Source: a virus. From it: a DNA stretch of 28,979 nucleotides. Below the pieces are notes generated by a model. That model was not told the origin of the DNA, did not search any database, and saw nothing but the letters and a program-made list of their open reading frames with translations. Below are positions 6,467 to 12,683 of the stretch, in pieces (the stretch's first letter is position 1; each line of letters opens with the position of its first letter). The translations under genes and the position numbers were made by a program. Where the stretch lies: positions 1-28,979 of the IMG/VR virus record IMGVR_UViG_3300025120_000363. The stretch is one strand, 5' to 3'.

Positions 6467-7979
6467 AACAATATTAGGTCCTCCGGGTTGCGGCAAGACT
6501 CAGACCAACAGCAACTTGATACAAACTTATATCAAAGAAGGTATTGCGCCTGAGCAGATAGCGTGTGTGTCATTCACCAGGAAAGCAGCACAAGAATCAA
6601 GAGAGCGTGTGTCAAATGATTGGGGTGTTCCGACAGACTCCTTGCCTTACTTCCAAACACTGCACTCCATGGCGTTTCGCGCCGGCGGATATAAACCTTC
6701 TGATGTTATTAGAGGCTCAGACTTAAAGGCTATTGGGGATGCGGTCAGTGTTCCTTTTGCGTTTAAGCGAGACAGCAATGTGGAGAGTGACTTCGATAAG
6801 TTAGGCGCATCGGTGGGCGATACCTACCTGGGGCTACACCATCTATCGCGGAGCAAGTGCCAGAGTTTAGAGCAGACATTTCGCGAGGCCAATAACTATA
6901 ACCTGCACTGGCCAGAGCTGAAGCGATTAGTCGATACTTATGAGAGCTATAAGAAGGCTCATGGCAAATTAGATTTTACTGACATGATTGACAACTTCGT
7001 AAAGGAAGACCAATGTCCTGACATTGAGGCGTTGTTTGTTGATGAGGCACAGGACCTGTCTACACTTCAATGGTCCATGGTCGATGTACTACGGAAAACC
7101 AAGGTACAGGTATTTACCGGGGATGACGATCAAGCCATCATGGGCTTTCAAGGCGCTGATGTAGGGGCTTTTTTAAGCGCTACGAAAGAAAAGGAAGTAC
7201 TCCAGCAGTCCTACCGGCTACCTTATGAGCCTTGGCAGGAAGCACAGCAGATTGTGTCACGGATTGAGGGGCGTCAACCCAAGGAGTGGCAGCCCAAAGA
7301 AGCAGAAGGTTTGGTTCGCTATCATCAAGACATGTACGACGTACCTATTGACCAAGGTGAGTGGTGCATCATGGCTCGAACTAATCGAATAGCAAGCCAT
7401 TATGCTAACGCATTGATGGATGAAGGGTGGGTGTTCAGTCGCAATGGTCATCCAAGCATACAAGCGAAAACCTATGAAGCGATAGTCGATTGGGAGCAAT
7501 GGTGTAAGAACGACCAGATAAGCGGCCAGCAGTTGCGGAATATCTATACGTTGATGTCGGTAGGTGTAGGGTTCACCAGGGGCTATGGTCCAAGGTCCAA
7601 GGCATTGCTGGGCATTGACCCAGAAGTTTTTATCACAATGAACCAAGCAAAAGATTCGTATGGCTTACTGGTCAGCGACACGATGCGGTGGCATCAGTCG
7701 TTAGATAAAATCGACACAGACACTCGAAACTATATTTTAAGCGCCCTCAAGCGTGGGGACAATATAAAGAATCCACGCATTAAAATAAACACCATTCATG
7801 GAATGAAGGGCGGTGAATGCGACAACATACTTGTCATACCAGACTTATCTCATGCTGCTTACAAGCAGTACCAAAGAAACCCAAACATGGAGCACCGGGT
7901 ATATTACGTTGCCGTTACTCGAACGAAAGACACATTACATATACTTGAGCCAACGACTGACGCTTATTACTCGCTTTAA
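6459..7979 (+). CDS. UvrD/Rep-like superfamily 1 DNA helicase, 506 aa
   Basis: Motifs of a 3'-5' SF1A helicase appear in order: Walker A GPPGCGKT (residues 7-14), Ia VSFTRKAA (37-44), II VDEAQD (D195-D199), III FTGDDDQAIMGFQGA (from about 219), IV QQSYRLP, V NTIHGMKGGECDNILV and VI VYYVAVTRTKD with R488. Length is about two thirds of UvrD, because the 1B/2B accessory insertions are short, as in other phage members. It should unwind DNA during phage replication or recombination. The start overlaps the stop of the repeat gene by eight bases and has no clear Shine-Dalgarno, implying coupled translation. No DnaB-type replicative helicase is present in this window, so this enzyme may serve the fork. 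Confidence 0.9.
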   Translation: MIKTILGPPGCGKTQTNSNLIQTYIKEGIAPEQIACVSFTRKAAQESRERVSNDWGVPTDSLPYFQTLHSMAFRAGGYKPSDVIRGSDLKAIGDAVSVPFAFKRDSNVESDFDKLGASVGDTYLGLHHLSRSKCQSLEQTFREANNYNLHWPELKRLVDTYESYKKAHGKLDFTDMIDNFVKEDQCPDIEALFVDEAQDLSTLQWSMVDVLRKTKVQVFTGDDDQAIMGFQGADVGAFLSATKEKEVLQQSYRLPYEPWQEAQQIVSRIEGRQPKEWQPKEAEGLVRYHQDMYDVPIDQGEWCIMARTNRIASHYANALMDEGWVFSRNGHPSIQAKTYEAIVDWEQWCKNDQISGQQLRNIYTLMSVGVGFTRGYGPRSKALLGIDPEVFITMNQAKDSYGLLVSDTMRWHQSLDKIDTDTRNYILSALKRGDNIKNPRIKINTIHGMKGGECDNILVIPDLSHAAYKQYQRNPNMEHRVYYVAVTRTKDTLHILEPTTDAYYSL

Positions 7980-7981
7980 TT

Positions 7982-9907
7982 ATGCAAGAAGATTTATTTA
8001 ACGAAGTAACGTGGACTCCGCCGGCGGAGTTGCCAAATTTGTCTGGTGAAAAAATCATCGCCATAGATTTAGAAACAAAGGACCCTAATTTAATTAGCCG
8101 TGGCCCAGGGTGGGCTAGAGATGATGGAAGAGTGATTGGTATCGCAGTAGCTGCTGAGGGATGGAAGGCATACCTGCCGATTGCCCACGAAGGCGGCGGT
8201 AACATGGCAAAGAAAACCGTACTAAAGTGGATGCAAGACCAGTTGAACCACGGCATGTCTGTAGTTTTTCATAACGCTCAGTATGACTTAGGGTGGATGA
8301 TGACTGAAGGGCTCACAGTTAAAGGTAAGATTTTAGACACCATGATAGCCGCACCACTACTTGACGAGAACCGGTTTAGTTACAGTTTGAACGCACTTGG
8401 AGCAACGTATTTAGGCGAACGAAAGAGCGAGGAAGAGTTACGAAGAGCCGCGCACCAGCACGGCGTAGATGCAAAAGCTGAGATGTGGAAGCTTCCGGCT
8501 GCAAGGGTTGCCGGGTATGCTGAAAAAGATGCAGAGCTGACGCTCAAACTATGGCATGTGCTACACCCTAAGTTGATAGCTGAAGACTGTGAGAAAATAC
8601 TAGAGCTAGAAACAGCGCTTCTTCCTATCATATTTGAAATGCGCCGTAAGGGTATTCGAGTAGACTTAGAAAAGGCGGAGAAGACGAAGAAAGACCTCCA
8701 GGCTAGAGAGAACAAACTACTGCGAGAAGTTAAGAAAGAAACAGGTGTAGACATTGAGCCATGGAACGCAATTAGCTTATCAAAAGCCTTCGACAGCTTA
8801 AAGCTAACCTACGAGAGAACAGAGAAAAGTGGAGCTCCAAGCTTCACCAAGCACTTTCTTAAATCACACGCTCACCCAGTTGCTAAGAAGATACTAGAGA
8901 TCAGAGAGTACAACAAAGCCAACACTACGTTTATTGACACCATACTAGGTCATCAACACAACGGACGTATCCATTGCCAGTTTAACCAACTGCGTTCAGA
9001 TGAGGGCGGCACAGTGTCAGGCAGGTTTAGCTCATCGCACCCTAATCTACAGCAGGTTCCTGCACGACACCCTGAAATAAAGACCATGATCCGTGGTCTA
9101 TTCTTGCCGGAAGAAGGTTGCCAGTGGGGTAGCTTTGATTACAGCGCCCAAGAACCACGGTGGCTGATGCATTTTGCATCGTTGACACCAGACACTCGCG
9201 ACCACCCAAAGGTTAAAGAGATTGTTGCTCAGTATCAAAAGGACGATTTAGACTTTCACCAGATGATAGCTGATTTGGCTGGGGTAGAACGGTCTCACGC
9301 CAAGACAATTAACCTGGGGATTATGTACGGAATGGGGCTTGGTAAACTTGCCTCTGTGTTAGGCGACATACCCTTTGAAGAAGCCAAAGCTTTGCGTAAG
9401 GATTATGATGAAAAAGTACCCTTTATCAGGGACTTAGCAGCAGCGGTAATGCGCGCGGCATCGCAGAAGGCTCAGATTAGAACAATGATGGGCCGCAAGT
9501 GTCGCTTTCCAATGAGAGAGCAGCGCTCCTACAGCCGGCTAAACAAGCCTATCCACTTTGAAAAGCTCGAAGAGCAGTGGCAAGAAATATTAGATACACC
9601 CATGGACGAGCGGCCAGATAAATGGGGCACACTAGAACCGTCCAGGTATCGTGTTGCGTTTACTTTTAAAGCTTTAAATCGGCTGATACAGGCTTGCAGC
9701 GCAGACCAAACTAAAGTTGCCATGCTTCAATGCTACGAAGCCGGATACACACCCATGCTGACAGTGCATGACGAGCTGTGTTTTTCTATTGAAAACGAAC
9801 CAAGCGTTAAGGAGATAGTAGATATTATGGAAAATTGTGTGCCAGAGATGAAAATACCATCAAAAGTAGACTACGGATTATCAAAAAACTGGGGGTTAGC
9901 TAAGTAA
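7982..9907 (+). CDS. polA: Family A DNA polymerase with 3'-5' proofreading exonuclease (Leu at 762-equivalent), 641 aa
   Basis: The N-terminal 3'-5' exonuclease shows Exo I IAIDLETK (D29, E31), Exo II VVFHNAQYD and Exo III YAEKDAELT. The polymerase shows motif A FDYSAQEPR (D386), motif B RSHAKTINLGIMYGMG (K441, L445, Y449) and motif C VHDE (H596, D597, E598). No 5'-nuclease domain precedes it, as usual for phage PolA. The residue equivalent to E. coli F762 is leucine (codon 9314-9316), the type I recall as common among marine viral PolA and proposed to mark slower or temperate-like replication. The ATG follows the UvrD stop by two bases with no clear ribosome-binding site, so coupling is likely. 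It is the replicative polymerase working with the primase, SSB and helicase upstream. Confidence 0.93.
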   Translation: MQEDLFNEVTWTPPAELPNLSGEKIIAIDLETKDPNLISRGPGWARDDGRVIGIAVAAEGWKAYLPIAHEGGGNMAKKTVLKWMQDQLNHGMSVVFHNAQYDLGWMMTEGLTVKGKILDTMIAAPLLDENRFSYSLNALGATYLGERKSEEELRRAAHQHGVDAKAEMWKLPAARVAGYAEKDAELTLKLWHVLHPKLIAEDCEKILELETALLPIIFEMRRKGIRVDLEKAEKTKKDLQARENKLLREVKKETGVDIEPWNAISLSKAFDSLKLTYERTEKSGAPSFTKHFLKSHAHPVAKKILEIREYNKANTTFIDTILGHQHNGRIHCQFNQLRSDEGGTVSGRFSSSHPNLQQVPARHPEIKTMIRGLFLPEEGCQWGSFDYSAQEPRWLMHFASLTPDTRDHPKVKEIVAQYQKDDLDFHQMIADLAGVERSHAKTINLGIMYGMGLGKLASVLGDIPFEEAKALRKDYDEKVPFIRDLAAAVMRAASQKAQIRTMMGRKCRFPMREQRSYSRLNKPIHFEKLEEQWQEILDTPMDERPDKWGTLEPSRYRVAFTFKALNRLIQACSADQTKVAMLQCYEAGYTPMLTVHDELCFSIENEPSVKEIVDIMENCVPEMKIPSKVDYGLSKNWGLAK

Positions 9908-10638
9908 TGTCATATTTAATGAGTAACATTCCGCACTTTAAATGCTGGGTCAGGAAAGAATTCACACACAACCACGAAAAATACCAAGGAGAATTTGTTC
10001 ACGCTATGGCTATTGCTGTAGCGACCGTTCCTGACAGGTGTTTAAGCTTTCATCTTGTGTTTACCGGAGCAGAAAGCGATATAGACGATACGGAAAACAT
10101 CCATGGAGGAGCGATGTGGGCTCGTATGCCAATTACTGCGTTAGTTGCCGATACGCCCTTAAACGAATGGCCAGAACAACTACCCGTACCCTTAGCTCAA
10201 CCCTGGGACTGTAGCTCCCACCACCATGCGGTTTTTCGCCTAGAAAGGGTGTCATCTAGCCCGTGGTTGTGTAAGATAGATGGTGAGTTTCATACTGGAC
10301 GGTATATGTTTACCGTTGAGTATACTGAGAGCGATATTGCGGATGACCCAGCGCAACACAAACAGAGTCATGTTATTGAGTTGACAGACGCTGGAAGGTA
10401 CACTGGTAACATCGTGGCATTGCCAAACAACAGGGTAAGAGCAACAAGCCCTGCATTATGGGAAACAGGTGATGGACCACCTGACTTTAAACCAAGTCAA
10501 TGGGCTCATAGCGCGGAATGTGATGACAGCTATATGGACCCTAGTATAACATTTGACAACTTATATGCAGGAGAGCAAGAAGATGATGAAGAAGAAAGGT
10601 TACTCGAAGGGCGGGATGAAGAAGAAGGGCTACGCTAA
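9907..10638 (+). CDS. Conserved marine phage protein of unknown function, 243 aa, with overprinted acidic tail
   Basis: The protein matches a family I recall from marine phage genomes by stretches such as HFKCWVRKEFTHNHEKY, GGAMWARMPITALV, QPWDCSSHHHAVF, SPWLCKIDGEF, DDPAQHKQSHVIEL and NNRVRATSPALWETG. These are highly conserved and rich in Trp, Cys and His, suggesting a compact folded protein, but no function is known to me. It starts at ATG 9907 overlapping the polymerase stop (TAATG). The last 19 residues (EDDEEERLLEGRDEEEGLR) are strongly acidic and are read from the same DNA as the basic start of the next gene in another frame, so this tail probably arose by extension past an older stop. 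Confidence 0.8.
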   Translation: MSYLMSNIPHFKCWVRKEFTHNHEKYQGEFVHAMAIAVATVPDRCLSFHLVFTGAESDIDDTENIHGGAMWARMPITALVADTPLNEWPEQLPVPLAQPWDCSSHHHAVFRLERVSSSPWLCKIDGEFHTGRYMFTVEYTESDIADDPAQHKQSHVIELTDAGRYTGNIVALPNNRVRATSPALWETGDGPPDFKPSQWAHSAECDDSYMDPSITFDNLYAGEQEDDEEERLLEGRDEEEGLR

Positions 10639-11011
10639 AGGCGGGATGCCCATGAACCCTGAAACTGGTACGCCAACATTTGTTGGTGACGGCAAAGGTA
10701 AAATGTCTGCTGGAGGCTCTGCGGTTTCAAAAAGTTTTTCTAAAACAATTTCTAAACTATTAGGTGAATCTGGAAAAACTATTTCTGATTCTGATAGAAC
10801 TAAAGTTGCAAAAATTCTTGGCGACGAGTCTGGAAAAACTATTTCTGACTCTGATAGAGCTAGATTAAAAACAATAATGAAGCGCAAAGGCGGTGGCTCT
10901 GCGATGAAGAAGAAAGGTTACTCGAAGGGCGGTGCGATGAAACGCAAAGGCGGCGGTTCTGCGCTAAACAAGAAGGGCTACGCTAAGGGCGGAGCTACTC
11001 GCATATTCTAG
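10583..11011 (+). CDS. Small basic repeat protein with KKKGY[SA]KGG motifs and two 'ESGKTISD' modules, 142 aa
   Basis: I place the start at 10583 because AGGAG (10569-10573) lies nine bases upstream; an in-frame ATG at 10553 has no such site. The N-terminus (KKKGYSKGG, KKKGYAKGG) and C-terminus (KKKGYSKGGAMKRKGGGSA, NKKGYAKGG) are Lys/Gly repeats. The middle (about residues 60-106) has two 20-residue copies of a module ESGKTISDSDR-x-[KR]. Proteins with KKKGYAKGG ends are common in marine phages with no known role. The middle module also occurs in the large late virion protein at 16168-18108, nearly identical even in DNA. Possible roles are nucleic-acid binding or a virion-associated partner of that protein. 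The first 56 bases overlap the end of the previous gene. Confidence 0.72.
   Translation: MMKKKGYSKGGMKKKGYAKGGMPMNPETGTPTFVGDGKGKMSAGGSAVSKSFSKTISKLLGESGKTISDSDRTKVAKILGDESGKTISDSDRARLKTIMKRKGGGSAMKKKGYSKGGAMKRKGGGSALNKKGYAKGGATRIF
10766..10859 (+). repeat. Two 34-base copies of the 'SGKTISD' module, 60-base period
   Basis: The copies at 10766-10799 and 10826-10859 begin GA[AG]TCTGGAAAAACTAT and differ at only a few bases. Together with flanks they form 60-base (20-residue) units. A third copy lies inverted at 16452-16485 in a different gene. Confidence 0.85.
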
Positions 11012-11314
11012 ATGGCTAGAGAAAGAAAAAAACCTATCCCTAAAACTACCAAAGGGAAAGGCGCCAATTACCGCCCCACTAAATCTGGGGCGGGGATGAC
11101 GAAAAAAGGTGTTAAGGCTTACCGCAGTAAAAATCCTGGCAGTAAGCTAAAGACAGCGGTTACTGGAAAAGTTAAAGCAGGAAGTAAAGCCGCCAAACGC
11201 CGTAAGTCATATTGCGCTAGGTCTTTAGGTCAACTGAAAAGAAGTTCGGCTAAAACAAGAAACGATCCTAATTCTAGGATAAGACAAGCTCGAAGAAGAT
11301 GGAGATGCTACTAA
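11012..11314 (+). CDS. Small basic conserved phage protein (DUF6321-like), 100 aa
   Basis: The opening MARERKKPIPKTTKGKGANY, then TKSGAGMTKKGVKAYR, SKAAKRRKSYCARS and an RQARRRWRC end correspond to a conserved small basic phage protein family that I recall as DUF6321. About a third of the residues are Lys or Arg, with a Cys near position 68 and another at the end. It begins immediately after the stop of the preceding basic protein and ends overlapping the next start (TAATG), so the four basic proteins form one translation-coupled cassette. Its function is unknown; nucleic-acid binding is the obvious inference from charge. Confidence 0.75.
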   Translation: MARERKKPIPKTTKGKGANYRPTKSGAGMTKKGVKAYRSKNPGSKLKTAVTGKVKAGSKAAKRRKSYCARSLGQLKRSSAKTRNDPNSRIRQARRRWRCY

Positions 11315-11529
11315 TGGCCACTAAAGATGCGTGTTATTCAAAAGTTAAAGCTCGATACAAAGTGTTTCCATCAGCATACGCTTCCGGGGCAATTGCTAAA
11401 TGCAGGAAAGTTGGAGCCAGTAACTGGGGCAACAAAACAAAACGTGCAGAAGGCGGAATAACTGTTACAACCAACGGATGTGGTTCAGTGATGTCTAGGC
11501 ACGGTGGACGGAAAGTCAAAATATACTAA
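11314..11529 (+). CDS. Small basic Cys-containing conserved phage protein, 71 aa
   Basis: I start at ATG 11314, which overlaps the previous stop as TAATG; an upstream in-frame ATG at 11299 lies inside the previous gene. The segment KDACYSKVKARYKVFPSAYA followed by SGAIAKCRKVGASNWG is a compact module found, as I recall, in phage proteins and in large eukaryotic DNA viruses, often fused or repeated. The remainder (TTNGCGSVMSRHGGRKVKIY) is short and basic. The spaced cysteines could bind a metal, but no standard finger spacing is seen. It is the third member of the basic-protein cassette and overlaps the fourth by one base. Confidence 0.72.
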   Translation: MATKDACYSKVKARYKVFPSAYASGAIAKCRKVGASNWGNKTKRAEGGITVTTNGCGSVMSRHGGRKVKIY

Positions 11530-11822
11530 TGGCTGTTCGTAAAACAAAAAAAGGCGCTGATCTTAAACGCTGGTTTAACGAAGAATGGGTTGACGTAAGA
11601 ACAGGTAAGCCCTGCGGAAGAAAGAAAGGTGAGAAAAGAGGAACGCCTTATTGCAGACCAAGCAAACGTGTTTCTAAGAAGACACCTAAAACATCTACAG
11701 AGCTTACTGCGGCAGAAAAGAAGTCTAGAATTGCTCAGAAAAAACGATTAGGGCAGCCACCTGGCAAGCCTAAAAGAGTTGCATCTGTTAAAAGAAAAAC
11801 AGTTAGGAAACGAACAGCCTAG
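11529..11822 (+). CDS. Small basic conserved phage protein (DUF5872-like), 97 aa
   Basis: The segment KKGADLKRWFNEEWVDVRTG followed by KPCGRKKGEKRGTPYCRPS matches a small family shared by phages and giant viruses; I recall the label DUF5872 but could not check it. Cysteines in PCGRKKG and PYCRP may coordinate a metal. The C-terminal half is a Lys/Arg-rich tail (KTSTELTAAEKKSRIAQ and a KRKTVRKRTA end). It is the last rightward gene; its stop is only five bases from the stop of the convergent nuclease gene, with no terminator hairpin between them. The function is unknown; the charge suggests DNA or RNA binding. Confidence 0.75.
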   Translation: MAVRKTKKGADLKRWFNEEWVDVRTGKPCGRKKGEKRGTPYCRPSKRVSKKTPKTSTELTAAEKKSRIAQKKRLGQPPGKPKRVASVKRKTVRKRTA

Positions 11823-11827
11823 CGACG

Positions 11828-12202
11828 TTAGTAAGCGCCCCAAATTTTTACTTTAGTACCGCCCCAATATTCTACGGCAAGGCCAGCGTCTATAAGTTTT
11901 GCGTTAATGCTATTGCCGTTAAAATCCCACAACACACCCAGTATTCTTCCGTACTTACCACGCCCTTGAGATTCTAAAACAAAACCGTCATACGTCAGTT
12001 CTTTTAATAGCTCTTTGGCTTCTAGCCCAAGTTTCTTTTCAGCAAGGTCCCTGGTCCGTGATTCAGGGGTATCTATTCCAACAAGCCTAACTCTTTGCTT
12101 TGCAAGAACAATCTTGAACCCTAGATCTATGTTTACGTCAACGGTGTCTCCGTCAACAACTCTGTCTAACGTGCATTTGTAAACGAATGGTTTAACGTCC
12201 AT
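11828..12202 (-). CDS. Staphylococcal-type (thermonuclease family) nuclease, 124 aa
   Basis: The SNase fold is clear: VVDGDTVDV, then RVRLVGIDTPESR, then GKYGRILG, and INAKLIDAGLAVEYWGG. Residues equivalent to the S. aureus catalytic set are all present (D19, R39, D44, T45, E47, R86 in the numbering used here). No signal peptide is seen, so it acts in the cytoplasm or virion rather than being exported. The frame is open up to an ATG at 12253, but I prefer 12202, with GAGG ten bases upstream and an 11-base overlap with the lysozyme 3' end. It is the last gene of the late operon. Likely roles are degrading host DNA or processing DNA at the end of infection. Confidence 0.87.
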   Translation of the reverse strand: MDVKPFVYKCTLDRVVDGDTVDVNIDLGFKIVLAKQRVRLVGIDTPESRTRDLAEKKLGLEAKELLKELTYDGFVLESQGRGKYGRILGVLWDFNGNSINAKLIDAGLAVEYWGGTKVKIWGAY

Positions 12203-12683
12203 GTAGGTCTGTCCTCGGTATGTTCCAATTGCCTTCTGGTGCAGGTGCAGCAAGCATTCTTTTTACTAATCTTTCTGCCCGGTTAGGGACCTGTATGTAC
12301 CATCGTGAGTCAACCATAGCATCTGCCGCGCCAACCCAATTAAAATCTTTTACGCATTTCTGCATGTCTTTAAACAAAGACAATCGAGTTCTTCCCAGGT
12401 TAAACATCATGTTAGCAATAATTAGCTGCACTTCCTCCGGGTACAAAGAAAAGTCTTCGTACAACACAAGACAATCTGCAACAGTTGTCTTAATGTCTTT
12501 TTCAAAGCACTCGCTAACTCTGTCTTCTGTTACAGGAGTGCCTTGCTTTAAATTGTACTCAAGGTCGCTGGGCGTAACTAAATGACCAATACCAAATGTT
12601 TTTTTGCCTAGATGGTCTAAGTATACCTCATAAACGCAGCCTTCATCTTCAGCCAGTTCTTTTTTAAGTTGGTCTATGTTCAT
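12192..12683 (-). CDS. Endolysin, T4-type lysozyme (glycoside hydrolase family 24), 163 aa
   Basis: This is a muramidase that cleaves peptidoglycan to release phage. The catalytic triad of T4 lysozyme (Glu11, Asp20, Thr26) is matched with exact spacing by E14 (AEDEG), D23 (YLDHLG) and T29 (KTFGIGHL). The C-terminal helical lobe shows NMMFNLGRTRL and DAMVDSRWYIQVPNRAERL, also typical of this family. Its length equals T4 lysozyme. No signal or anchor sequence is seen, so it should need a holin for access to the wall. The start overlaps the stop of the 1160-residue virion gene as ATGA. Confidence 0.92.
   Translation of the reverse strand: MNIDQLKKELAEDEGCVYEVYLDHLGKKTFGIGHLVTPSDLEYNLKQGTPVTEDRVSECFEKDIKTTVADCLVLYEDFSLYPEEVQLIIANMMFNLGRTRLSLFKDMQKCVKDFNWVGAADAMVDSRWYIQVPNRAERLVKRMLAAPAPEGNWNIPRTDLHGR

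Noticed and set aside
6056-6496. 146-residue minus-strand frame that looks like a multi-membrane Phe/Ile/Val protein
   Set aside because: It is the exact antisense of the Lys/Glu-rich repeat gene; AAA/AAG codons read backwards as Phe and Leu. The plus-strand gene has a perfect ribosome-binding site and fits the operon.
7982-9907. DnaJ-type zinc insertion in the polymerase, as in HMO-2011-like phages
   Set aside because: No CxxCxGxG repeats are present and the 641-residue length is fully explained by exonuclease plus polymerase domains.
10553-10582. Earlier ATG for the basic repeat protein
   Set aside because: There is no ribosome-binding site before 10553; AGGAG at 10569-10573 points to 10583.
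11800-11850. Bidirectional terminator between the converging operons
   Set aside because: Only five bases separate the stop codons, and I see no GC-rich hairpin with a T run on either strand there.
12203-12253. Longer SNase start at 12253
   Set aside because: It would add 17 residues lying wholly within the lysozyme gene and unlike the SNase fold, whereas 12202 has a plausible ribosome-binding site.
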